The translations under genes were made by a program, and so were the position numbers. Shown here piece by piece: positions 53,128-61,068 of a DNA stretch of 64,000 nt. The stretch is from DASZQL01 sp964391865 (lineage in GTDB: Bacteria > Planctomycetota > Phycisphaerae > Phycisphaerales > UBA1924). Under the pieces are notes generated by a model. It saw nothing but the letters and a program-made list of their open reading frames with translations. It was not told where the DNA came from and did no database searches. The stretch covers positions 1 through 64,000 of the forward strand of contig CAYMNQ010000007.1 of assembly GCA_964391865.1 (NCBI GenBank). The letters are read 5' to 3'. Every line of letters starts with the position of its first letter. Position 1 is the first letter of the stretch.

Positions 53128-54285
53128 TCATTCGTCGTCGGATTCCTTCTCGTCGTCGTCACCTGCCGCAGCGCCTTTCGTGGCGCCGACAGGGACGACG
53201 TTCTTGGTCGCGAGCACCTGCTTGCGGATCTCCTCGAAGAGCTCGGGGTTGTCCTTCAGGAATTTCTTGACGTTCTCGCGGCCCTGGCCCAGGCGGACCT
53301 CGCCGAAGCTGAACCACGCGCCGGACTTCTCGATCACTTCGCAGGCGGCGGCGAGATCAACGAGGTCGCCCGAGGCGGAGATGCCCTCGTCGAACATGAT
53401 GTCGAACTCGGCGTCGCGGAAGGGCGGGGCCATTTTGTTCTTGACGACGCGGGCACGGACGCGGTTGCCGACGTTGGACTCGCCGTCCTTGATGGAGCTG
53501 ATGCGGCGTATGTCGACGCGTACGGACGCGTAGAACTTGAGGGCTCGCCCGCCGGTGGTGGTTTCGGGGGAGCCGAACATCACGCCGATCTTCTCGCGGA
53601 TCTGGTTGATGAAGATGACAGTGCACTGGCTCTTGGAAATGGCGCCGGTGAGCTTGCGGAGCGCCTGGCTCATGAGCCGCGCCTGCAGCCCGACATGACT
53701 GTCGCCCATCTCGCCTTCGATCTCGGCCCGCGGCACGAGGGCGGCGACGGAGTCGATGACGATCACGTCGACCGCGTTCGAGCGGACGAGGAGCTCGCAG
53801 ATTTCGAGCGCTTGCTCGCCCGTGTCGGGCTGCGAGACGAGGAGCTCATCGACGTTCACGCCGAGGCGGCGGGCCCACGACGGGTCGAGCGCGTGCTCGG
53901 CGTCGATGAACGCCGCCACGCCGCCGCCCTTCTGCGCGTGAGCAGCGACGGTGAGTGCGAGGGTTGTTTTGCCCGAGGATTCCGGGCCGAAGATTTCGAC
54001 GACGCGGCCAACAGGGATGCCCTTGCCGCCCAGCGCCAAGTCGAGGGAGATGGAGCCGGTGGAGATTCCTGGGATGGCGAGGTGCGCTTTCTCGTCGAGG
54101 CGCATGATCGAGCCCTTGCCGAAGGTCTTCTCGATCTGCTGCACGGTGCGCTGGAGCGCCTGGTGCTTGTTTTTGTCCTCGATCGCCGCCGCTGCTTCCG
54201 CACGCTTGTTCACGGTTCTGCCGCCTTCCTTGGTGGAGTGCTGCCCGTTGAGCTTGACCTTGTCCTCAACTGCCGTGCTGACCAT
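53128..54285 (-). CDS. recA: DNA recombinase RecA
   Basis: The product polymerises on single-stranded DNA, drives strand exchange and triggers the SOS response. The 385-residue protein has Walker A GPESSGKT (100-107), Walker B VIVIDSVAALVPRAEIEGEM, the L2 region FINQIREKIGVMFGSPETTT and KFYASVRVDIRR. ATG 54285 (MVSTAVEDKVKLNG) gives an N-terminal extension of about 35 residues. The acidic tail (DDDEKESDDE) is typical. No LexA box was recognised with confidence. Confidence 0.97.
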   Translation of the reverse strand: MVSTAVEDKVKLNGQHSTKEGGRTVNKRAEAAAAIEDKNKHQALQRTVQQIEKTFGKGSIMRLDEKAHLAIPGISTGSISLDLALGGKGIPVGRVVEIFGPESSGKTTLALTVAAHAQKGGGVAAFIDAEHALDPSWARRLGVNVDELLVSQPDTGEQALEICELLVRSNAVDVIVIDSVAALVPRAEIEGEMGDSHVGLQARLMSQALRKLTGAISKSQCTVIFINQIREKIGVMFGSPETTTGGRALKFYASVRVDIRRISSIKDGESNVGNRVRARVVKNKMAPPFRDAEFDIMFDEGISASGDLVDLAAACEVIEKSGAWFSFGEVRLGQGRENVKKFLKDNPELFEEIRKQVLATKNVVPVGATKGAAAGDDDEKESDDE

Positions 54286-54372
54286 ACCGCTCGCTCCTGA
54301 CTGGTTCAATCCACTCGGTGTGTCTGTTCGCCGGAGGGCCACGCCCTCCACAAAGTTCGGTGTTCACTTGGA

Positions 54373-54400
54373 AGCGTACAGAAACCGATCGTCAAGTCAA
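54373..54400 (-). promoter_or_regulatory. Probable recA promoter
   Basis: On the minus strand TTGACT and TACGCT are 16 bases apart, in an AT-rich patch about 90 bases before the recA start. Confidence 0.5.
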
Positions 54401-54525
54401 GAGATGTTTGGTGATTTTTCGTTTCATTTTTGTTTGGATGAAGCTATCGCCCCAGACAATCTGAAGGATTGGCGTCATTTCGCGGTTTTGGACGATTCAA
54501 ATACGTTCGCCGCCACTCCGCAGAA

Positions 54526-54757
54526 GTGCCCCTGTGCTCCTTTCGGGGCACGTGCGTCGGAGTCTCACGAATCCGGGGGTTTCGCTCGCCCTTCGGGACT
54601 CGCTCAACCCCCGGCAACGTGCCTACGGCCCTTCGGGCCAAGCTGCAGCGCAGTTCTGCCAAGCCGTTCGTCGCACGATGAAGGAGGGTCGGAGGATGCT
54701 GCGCGATCGCACCAGTGGCATCTCAGAGCAGATGCGACTGGTGGCACCCTTTCCGGA
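54526..54757. repeat. Cluster of palindromic repeats between recA and phhA
   Basis: Three elements: GTGCCCC/GGGGCAC (54526-54551); a large palindrome bounded by CCGGGGGTT and AACCCCCGG (about 54571-54614) with a CCCTTCGGG hairpin inside; and a CAC-stem-CAGAGC-stem-GTGGCAC hairpin (54710-54749) with arms CACCAGT.GCATCT and AGATGC.ACTGGTG. Confidence 0.8.
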
Positions 54758-54800
54758 GGCATCCTTCTGGAGACGCCCGTTCGTTTTCGCGCGAAGCTCG

Positions 54801-55661
54801 TTACCGCGCGCCCGCGTAGGCCGGCTCGTTGAGGATCTTCTCGGCGTAGCTGACCATCGCGTCGCGGAGTTGCTCGAAGCTTTCGAGCACGTACAGAATC
54901 GGCTGGTAGTGGTCGATCTCGAACGATGTCTCGCACACGCGCTCGAGTTCGAACGGTCGGCGGTCGACGTCGGGCGATTCGAGCGAGTGGTGCCCTTCGC
55001 CCTCGCTGGAGATGAGGCCCGAGCCGTAGAGCTTGAGCTTGCCGTCCTCGCGGATGAGGCCGAATTCGACGGTGAACCAGAAGAGGCGCGCGAGGCGTTC
55101 GGTGTGGTTCGCGTCATTGGTATGCAGGGCCGCCTTGCCGTAGGTCTGAAGGAAATCGGCGAAGGTGGGGTCGGCGTGGAGCGGGACGTGCCCGAAGACG
55201 TCGTGGATGATGTCCGGCTCGGGCAGATAGTTCATCTGGCTCTTGGGGCGGACGGTGACGGTCGTGGGGAACTGGCGCTGCGCGAGGAAGGCGAAGAAGC
55301 ACTTCGCGGGGAGATAGCCCGGCACGCCGTGGCTGCTCCAGCCGGTGAGCGCTTTGAGGCGTGCGTTGACGTCTTTCAGGAGCGGCACGCGGTCGGGCTG
55401 GAGGTTGATGTGGCGCGAGCCGTCGAGGAAGACGCGCGAGCCGAAGTCGTGCAACTGCTCCATGCGCTTGCGGAAGATGGTGCCCCAGACTTCGTGATTC
55501 TCGGCGGTGTACTTGTCGTAGTGCTGGGTGACCTTCATCTTGTCGATGTCGATCTGGTCGGTGGGGAGCGTGGCGGCGAAGTCGCCGTAGTCGAGGGCGC
55601 GCTGCGCCTCGTCGGAATCGATCACCGGTGACTTGATGGCGCTGCGTCCCATTTCGCCCAT
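54801..55661 (-). CDS. phhA: Aromatic amino acid hydroxylase (phenylalanine 4-monooxygenase type)
   Basis: A pterin- and iron-dependent enzyme that probably converts phenylalanine to tyrosine. The 286-residue protein is the bacterial catalytic-domain-only form. The iron ligands are His153 and His158 in EPDIIHDVFGHVP and Glu199 in FWFTVEFGL. It could act on tyrosine or tryptophan instead. It stands alone; no pterin-recycling gene (phhB) is adjacent, although folE2 at 33 kb could feed pterin synthesis. Confidence 0.92.
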   Translation of the reverse strand: MGEMGRSAIKSPVIDSDEAQRALDYGDFAATLPTDQIDIDKMKVTQHYDKYTAENHEVWGTIFRKRMEQLHDFGSRVFLDGSRHINLQPDRVPLLKDVNARLKALTGWSSHGVPGYLPAKCFFAFLAQRQFPTTVTVRPKSQMNYLPEPDIIHDVFGHVPLHADPTFADFLQTYGKAALHTNDANHTERLARLFWFTVEFGLIREDGKLKLYGSGLISSEGEGHHSLESPDVDRRPFELERVCETSFEIDHYQPILYVLESFEQLRDAMVSYAEKILNEPAYAGAR

Positions 55662-55749
55662 TGAGTGCTCTCCGTCGCTGCGGGCACGTGGCCCGTTGAG
55701 AACAATATACAGTTCGCCCGTGCCTGGGCGGGCGTTCCCGGCGCGTCCG

Positions 55750-56316
55750 CTAATTCCAGCGGTCGATGCCGCGGGAGGCGGCTTTTCTGAAGCCCAGCAG
55801 CGGGATCAGCAACCGCTGAAGGGGTGACAGGAACAGGGCCGCAACGGCGGAGTAGACGGCCGAACCCAGACCCTCCCACAGCAGTTGGCCGGGGAAGATC
55901 AGGACCGAGCCGTCGGTCATCGAGCGGAGCGTCAGCAGCGCGGCGATCACGCTGGCGGCGACCGACCCGCCGATCAGGCAGAGGATCGCGATCGTCAGCA
56001 GGCTCTTGCGGAAGACGATGGCGCGGAGCGTGACGACGGCGTAGGCGCTGAGCAGGTAGCCCAGCGCGTGCGGGCCGAGCACGGCGATGCTCTGCGACCC
56101 CTCCGCGGGCACGAGGCGTGTGAGATCGACGAGCGCACCGATGACGAGCGACGCGCCGATGACCGTGGGCAGCGGCGCCCACATCGCAACGAAGAGAACG
56201 AGCAGCAGCGCGAAACTCGGCGCGATCGACGAATTACCGAGTTGAAGGGCATCGCGCAGGCCCAGTTCAAGCCCGAGCGACATCCACGCGACGGCGGCGA
56301 AGGCGATCCAATTCAT
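55750..56316 (-). CDS. mreD: Rod-shape protein MreD
   Basis: The 188-residue membrane protein has five or six hydrophobic segments (SFALLLVLFVAMWAPLPTVI; AILCLIGGSVAASVIAAL). No sharp motif exists for MreD. The assignment rests on its position directly after mreC, with ATGA overlap, and on size and topology. It would join MreB and MreC in the elongation machinery. Confidence 0.8.
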   Translation of the reverse strand: MNWIAFAAVAWMSLGLELGLRDALQLGNSSIAPSFALLLVLFVAMWAPLPTVIGASLVIGALVDLTRLVPAEGSQSIAVLGPHALGYLLSAYAVVTLRAIVFRKSLLTIAILCLIGGSVAASVIAALLTLRSMTDGSVLIFPGQLLWEGLGSAVYSAVAALFLSPLQRLLIPLLGFRKAASRGIDRWN

Positions 56317-57200
56317 GGCGCCCCCCCACTGCTTGCCTCATCGGCGGGGATGCGGAGGATCACGCCGGCGACGCGCGCGAGGTCGAGATCGGGGCGGATG
56401 ATGATGCGGCGCCAGAGCGGGTCGTCGGTGGGCTTGATGAGCGTGACGCGGCCGACGATGAGCATCTGGGCGGGTCGCGGCCAGTGCGAATCGCTGAGGA
56501 AGGCGAGCGAGCCTTCGACGATCGCGTTGGCGGCTTCGGCGCCGATCTCGCCGCTGAGCGTGCCGTCGCGCTCGGCTTTCAACTGGCAGCGCGGGGCAGC
56601 GCTCACTTGCTGCGCGGAGGCGGCGTTGTCCGCCAGGAAAACCACCTCGATGAGGTTCGGTTCGATGCGCGGGTCGTTGATGAGGTGCACCGTGCTGACC
56701 ATCGGGCCCGTCTGCGTGACGACGCCCAGCAGGTGCTGCGGCGAGGTGACGGGCACGGCAACGGTGCCGGCGACGACGGCGTGGTTCGAGCCGCGCCGGA
56801 CGGTGATGGTGCCGTTGGTGACATCGGAGCCGACACGGGCGGCTTCGAGAACTCGGTAGCCGGCGCGCCCGCCGAGAGGCACGCCTTGCTGCAGCGCCTG
56901 GATGGTGGCTTCGAGCTGCGTGACGCGATGCTGCGATGCGAGCGCTTCGGCACGCCAGAACTCGACTTGGCGCTGCTTCTCGGCGAGTTCGGCGGGCAGG
57001 TCGTCCACGCCGCGCGGGCCGTGCCGGAGCCGGCGGGAGAGTTCCGCCCAGGGCCAAGTGACGGGGGCGAGCGCGGTCATGATGGGGCCGTTGAACCCGG
57101 TGACCCAGCCGCTCCAGCGCGTGGGGGTCAGCACGAGCACGAGGAGCACGGCGAGGGTGAGAGCGAAGATCGCGCCGGGCGTGATGACTCGTCTGGGCAT
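56313..57200 (-). CDS. mreC: Rod-shape protein MreC
   Basis: The 295-residue protein has an N-terminal membrane anchor (GAIFALTLAVLLVLVLTP), then a coiled coil (about 70-105; LAEKQRQVEFWRAEALASQH) and the two beta-barrel domains of MreC (VPVTSPQHLLGVVTQTGPMV; FLADNAASAQQVS). It organises the elongasome outside the cytoplasmic membrane. It lies between mreB (38 bases) and mreD (overlap). Confidence 0.9.
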   Translation of the reverse strand: MPRRVITPGAIFALTLAVLLVLVLTPTRWSGWVTGFNGPIMTALAPVTWPWAELSRRLRHGPRGVDDLPAELAEKQRQVEFWRAEALASQHRVTQLEATIQALQQGVPLGGRAGYRVLEAARVGSDVTNGTITVRRGSNHAVVAGTVAVPVTSPQHLLGVVTQTGPMVSTVHLINDPRIEPNLIEVVFLADNAASAQQVSAAPRCQLKAERDGTLSGEIGAEAANAIVEGSLAFLSDSHWPRPAQMLIVGRVTLIKPTDDPLWRRIIIRPDLDLARVAGVILRIPADEASSGGAP

Positions 57201-57238
57201 GGTGGATCACCCGTAGCGCGGAACCGGGGGCGTGAGTC

Positions 57239-58297
57239 TCACGCGTCGACGTTGCTTTCGAGAGTGTCCTTCCACTGTTCGAGATTATCGAGGAAGATCG
57301 CCGTGCCGCGGGCGACGCAGGTGAGCGGGTCGTCGGCGATGTGGACTTCGAGCCCGGTGGCGTTCTGGATCACGACGTCGATGCCGCGGAGGAGCGCCCC
57401 GCCGCCGGCGAGGGTGATGCCGTTCTCGACGAGGTCCGCCGCGAGTTCCGGCTCGGCGCGCTCGAGCGTGCGTGTGACGGCTTCGGTGATGTAGTTGATC
57501 GGCTCCTGCAGCGCCTCGCGGATTTCCTCGCTGGTCACCACGGTCTTGCGCGGGAGGCCGGAAATCATGTCGCGCCCGCGGACTTCCATGGTTTTCTCTT
57601 CGCCCACCGGTGCGGCGGAGCCGATCTCGATTTTGATGCGCTCGGCGGTCTGCTCGCCGATCATCAGGTTGTACGTCTTCTTCATGTGGTTCATGATCGC
57701 CTCGTCGAGATCGTCGCCCGCGGTGCGGACGCTCTCGCAGGTGGCGATGTCGGCGAGCGACATGATGGCGACCTCCGTCGTGCCGCCACCGATGTCCACG
57801 ATCATCGATGCGGTCGGCTCGCTGAACGGAAGCCCCGCTCCGATGGCGGCGGCGATCGGCTCTTCGACGAGATACACCAGCCGCGCGCCGGCGCGGATGG
57901 CGGACTGCTCGACGGCTTGCTTCTCAACGGCGGTGATGCCGCTGGGGACCGCGATGACGACGCGCGGGCCCAAGAAGCCGAACATCTTCGAGCGGCCCGT
58001 CACCTTCTTGATGAAGTAGCTCAGCATCGCTTCGGTAATGTCGAAGTCGCTGATGACGCCGTCCTTGAGCGGGCGGATCGCACTGATGGAGCCGGGCGTT
58101 TTTCCGAGCATTTCTTTGGCGGCCCAGCCGACGGCCATGCCGTTGTTGAGGACGCGGTTGGTGCCCTTCTTAACGGCGACGACGGACGGCTCGTTGAGGA
58201 CAATGCCCTCGCCGCGGACGGCGACGAGGGTGTTGCACGTGCCGAGGTCGATCCCCATGTCCACGCTGAACCAGCTCAGGAGTGAGTCGAGAATCAC
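57239..58297 (-). CDS. mreB: Actin-like cell shape protein MreB
   Basis: The 352-residue actin homologue shows SVDMGIDLGTCNTLVAVRGE (phosphate 1), MIVDIGGGTTEVAIMS (phosphate 2) and GITLAGGGALLRGIDVVI (adenosine loop). I chose the GTG at 58297 (MILDSLLSWFSVDMG) because GGAG lies 11 bases before it and the product matches MreB lengths; a frame open to a GTG at 58390 would add 31 unconserved residues. First gene of mreB-mreC-mreD. Confidence 0.95.
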   Translation of the reverse strand: MILDSLLSWFSVDMGIDLGTCNTLVAVRGEGIVLNEPSVVAVKKGTNRVLNNGMAVGWAAKEMLGKTPGSISAIRPLKDGVISDFDITEAMLSYFIKKVTGRSKMFGFLGPRVVIAVPSGITAVEKQAVEQSAIRAGARLVYLVEEPIAAAIGAGLPFSEPTASMIVDIGGGTTEVAIMSLADIATCESVRTAGDDLDEAIMNHMKKTYNLMIGEQTAERIKIEIGSAAPVGEEKTMEVRGRDMISGLPRKTVVTSEEIREALQEPINYITEAVTRTLERAEPELAADLVENGITLAGGGALLRGIDVVIQNATGLEVHIADDPLTCVARGTAIFLDNLEQWKDTLESNVDA

Positions 58298-58497
58298 CGC
58301 GGGGTTCTCCAGGTTCGCGTCGGCGCGGGTGAAGATCGGAACACCATCCGTGGTTGCTCCGGGAAGGCCGAACACGTTCCGTCGTGGCACACCTTATCGG
58401 ATGTTGGGCGAGTTGTCAGGTAATGGGGATAAAACATGGCGAGGATCGCCATGCCGAACGGATTGCGAATGCGAGGTATACCGCCCCGAAACGACCT

Positions 58498-58707
58498 TTA
58501 CTTGCCAAGCTTGAGCTGACCCTGCGGGTGGATGGTCAGGGCGCCCATGAAGTCGCCGCCCGGGCCGATCAGCATGCCCGCGTTGACGGCGAGGATGACG
58601 GCGGCAAGGAGGCACGTCACCGCGACGAGCATGAGGCCCGTGTAGATGTTCATGCTGGCGCTGCGGCCGCGCTGCGTGCCCGGCATCTGCATTCCGAATT
58701 GGCTCAT
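58498..58707 (-). CDS. Small single-span membrane protein
   Basis: The 69-residue protein has one strongly hydrophobic helix (TGLMLVAVTCLLAAVILAV) and a short Gly-rich tail. The start at 58707 (MSQFGMQMPGTQRGRSAS) is the first ATG with plausible context. Family unknown. It lies between mreB and the coiled-coil protein on the same strand, so an envelope or cell-shape role is possible. Confidence 0.65.
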   Translation of the reverse strand: MSQFGMQMPGTQRGRSASMNIYTGLMLVAVTCLLAAVILAVNAGMLIGPGGDFMGALTIHPQGQLKLGK

Positions 58708-58727
58708 CGGAGTCTCCGGCAAGAAGA

Positions 58728-58759
58728 CACCGACCCGAGTACGGGTCGGCGCCACGGGG
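58728..58759 (+). repeat. CAC-stem-AGTA-stem hairpin, copy 5
   Basis: CACCGACCCG-AGTA-CGGGTCGGCG, with one mismatch, followed by CCACGGGG. It fills the spacer between two minus-strand genes. Confidence 0.7.
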
Positions 58760-59626
58760 TCAAAGGGTGGGCTGAACGAGGTCGCCGATCTGGACATCGC
58801 CCGCCGCGGAGGGGTTGAGGAGTTCGATACGCCCCACGGCTTCGTTCTGATCGACCTTGGTCAGGACCATGGTGGCAATGAAGCGGTCTCGGACGATGCT
58901 GAGCTTCATCCGCTCACGGAGCTGGTCGTTGGCGCCGGCGTCGATGCTGATCATCATTGAGCCGTCGGACTCGCGGCGGACGCTGGTGACCCGGCCGCGG
59001 AAATCGCGAGGTGCTTTGAGGAAGGCGGTCGCGTCCGCACCGGCCGCGGCGAGGGAAGAGCCGCCGCCACCTTGGGCGCGAGCGAGGTCGTCTTGCATCT
59101 GAACGAGCCGCTCCTGCATGCTGCGGCCGGTCTCGTTGCACACTTCGAGCTGGCTGGCGAGATCATTGATGCGGTCCGAGAGTTCGATTTCGCGGCGGGC
59201 GTTTTGCAGTTCGCGGTCGCGGAGCTTCGCGAGTTCTTCCGACTGCGCCTTGTTCAATTCGGCATACGTCTTGATGACGGCGGTGAACTGATCGATCTGC
59301 GCGCCGTGCGTCGCGGACGCCTGACGGAGTTCGGCGGCTTCGGCGAGCAAGCCCGACTTCTCGCCCTGGAGCTTGGAGGAATCCGTGCTCAGGGTGGTGA
59401 TGACGGACTCCAGAGCGGAAATCTTCTGCTGCAGCGCGCTGCGCTCGCTGTCCGCCTGGGCGTTGATTTCGGCGACCTGCGCCTCCGCTTTCGCGGAGCG
59501 ATCCCGCTCGGTGCGGATCTCGCGCGAGATGCGGTCGGCGTTGCTGGTGTACGCGATCGACAGGCCGGCGAGCAGAACGCTCAGCACGGCAGCGACAACC
59601 ACCAGGACTTTCGTGACGATGTGCAA
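58760..59626 (-). CDS. Membrane-anchored coiled-coil protein, unknown function
   Basis: The 288-residue protein has an N-terminal membrane segment (VVVAAVLSVLLAGLSIAY), a coiled coil of about 150 residues (30-190) and a C-terminal beta domain (RGRVTSVRRESDGSMMISID; DLVQPTL) that resembles a small barrel. The layout parallels MreC, although no MreC motif is present. It lies upstream of the small membrane gene and mreB on the same strand. An envelope-structure role is inferred. Confidence 0.72.
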   Translation of the reverse strand: MHIVTKVLVVVAAVLSVLLAGLSIAYTSNADRISREIRTERDRSAKAEAQVAEINAQADSERSALQQKISALESVITTLSTDSSKLQGEKSGLLAEAAELRQASATHGAQIDQFTAVIKTYAELNKAQSEELAKLRDRELQNARREIELSDRINDLASQLEVCNETGRSMQERLVQMQDDLARAQGGGGSSLAAAGADATAFLKAPRDFRGRVTSVRRESDGSMMISIDAGANDQLRERMKLSIVRDRFIATMVLTKVDQNEAVGRIELLNPSAAGDVQIGDLVQPTL

Positions 59627-59866
59627 GACTCATCTCCTGAAAACAGGGCCGCGCCGGGGAAGCGAGCACCGGGGCTGGTCTATACGTCCCGGATGAAGGT
59701 TCTGATCCGTGCCGGTTCAAGCGGTTCCGGGGGATCCGGGCGCTCCGGGGGAGCGAGTGGTACCCCATCCAAAGCCCGGATGTCAACTGGGCAGACAGTG
59801 GCCGAAGGGACATGGCTCGAGATCCGTGCCACGGCACCCCGGAATTGTGAGACCGGATGCAACGGC

Positions 59867-61045
59867 TCAGCGGCGTTCGATCAGTTTGAGGGCGGCCGCC
59901 GCCGCCGCGATACGGACCTCGGGGCTGGGGTCGACCATCATGCCGTCGAGTTGGGCCAGCGACCGGGGCAGACCGGCGTCGCCCAGCACCAAAGCGGCCT
60001 GCTGCCGCACCAGCGGGTCAGGGTCGGCGGCAAAGTCGTCGGCGACGTACACGCCGTCGGGATAGCCCATTTTGCCCAAGGCGCTGGCAGCGGCGAGGCG
60101 CAGCTCACGCGGCTGGGCGTATTCGCGGGTGTCGGCGGGAGCGCTGCTCGGCTGGCTTGCGCCGGGCGGGGTGATCGGCGTGCTGGTCGCCTGCGCGGCG
60201 TCGGCCCGCTGCTCAATCACGCGGATCAGGTCGCGGGCGGCGCGTTGGTCTTTCAGCTCCCCAAGGATCTGCGCGGCGAGGACGGAGACTTCGTAGTCGT
60301 TGCGGGTCGGCGGGAAGAGCGCGGCACGGACGGAATCGATCACATCCGGCTCGCCCAGCTTCACCATCGCTTCGGCAATCTGAAGACGGAAGAGCTTCGC
60401 TTCGACCAAGTCGCCCGACTCGACGTTTGCGGCGGCGGCGCGGAGCATGGGCGTCGCGGTGCGGTTGCCGAGGTCGCCCAGCACGCGGGCGGCTTCGGCG
60501 CGGACGCGGTAGTCGGGGTGCTGCAGCGCGCGGGCGAGGGGCGTGAAATTCACCGGCTTGCCGCAGCGGCTGATGGCGTAGAGCGCCGCGCCCTGCACGC
60601 GCGGGTCGGGGTCGTTCACCAGCGGCTCGACCATCGGCAGCGAGGATTTCTGCTTCAGCTTGCCGATAACGATGCACGCCGCGTAGCGCACGCCCACGTT
60701 GTCGTCCGCCAGCGCCGCCCGCGCCACCGCTTCAACGCGCGACGGGACGGGAAGCAGCCCTTCGAGCGCGTTCGCGCGGTGCAGCGGCTCGCGCGACAGC
60801 GCGGCTTCGAGAAGAATCTGGATGGCGCGCTCGCGGGCGGCGGAGCGGTTTACCTGCGCGATGGGCGCCGGGTTCCCACCCGCGGCGGGTGCGGGGGCCG
60901 CGGCGCGCGAGTCGGCGGCGGGCGGAGCAGAAGTGGCGTGCGCGGGTTCGCTCTTGCACCCGGCGGCGGACAGCGACGCCGCGAGCAGCAGCGCGGCGGG
61001 AAGCGCACTGACCCGAGGACGGGTCAGTGGCACGGGGATGGACAT
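59867..61045 (-). CDS. HEAT-repeat lipoprotein
   Basis: The 392-residue protein has a lipoprotein signal ending LSAAGC (acyl cysteine at about 30), an Ala/Pro-rich linker, then HEAT-like repeats (VGVRYAACIVIGKLKQKSSL; YRVRAEAARVLGDLGNRTAT; PLVRQQAALVLGDAGLPRSL), a helical scaffold for protein contacts. The first dozen codons after ATG 61045 are a dispersed hairpin. Function unknown. It is followed after 240 bases by the coiled-coil gene and preceded by lnt, which would acylate it. Confidence 0.85.
   Translation of the reverse strand: MSIPVPLTRPRVSALPAALLLAASLSAAGCKSEPAHATSAPPAADSRAAAPAPAAGGNPAPIAQVNRSAARERAIQILLEAALSREPLHRANALEGLLPVPSRVEAVARAALADDNVGVRYAACIVIGKLKQKSSLPMVEPLVNDPDPRVQGAALYAISRCGKPVNFTPLARALQHPDYRVRAEAARVLGDLGNRTATPMLRAAAANVESGDLVEAKLFRLQIAEAMVKLGEPDVIDSVRAALFPPTRNDYEVSVLAAQILGELKDQRAARDLIRVIEQRADAAQATSTPITPPGASQPSSAPADTREYAQPRELRLAAASALGKMGYPDGVYVADDFAADPDPLVRQQAALVLGDAGLPRSLAQLDGMMVDPSPEVRIAAAAAALKLIERR
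61006..61037 (+). repeat. CAC-stem-AGGA-stem-GTGGCAC hairpin, copy 6
   Basis: A perfect 10-bp stem CACTGACCCG/CGGGTCAGTG with loop AGGA, followed by GCACGGGG. It encodes part of the signal peptide n-region of the HEAT-repeat lipoprotein. Confidence 0.9.
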
Positions 61046-61068
61046 CGGGCAGCAATGCGAGTGATTGG

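Noticed and set aside
52897..54300. 467-residue plus-strand frame opposite recA
   Set aside because: It is antisense to recA, whose motifs are unambiguous.
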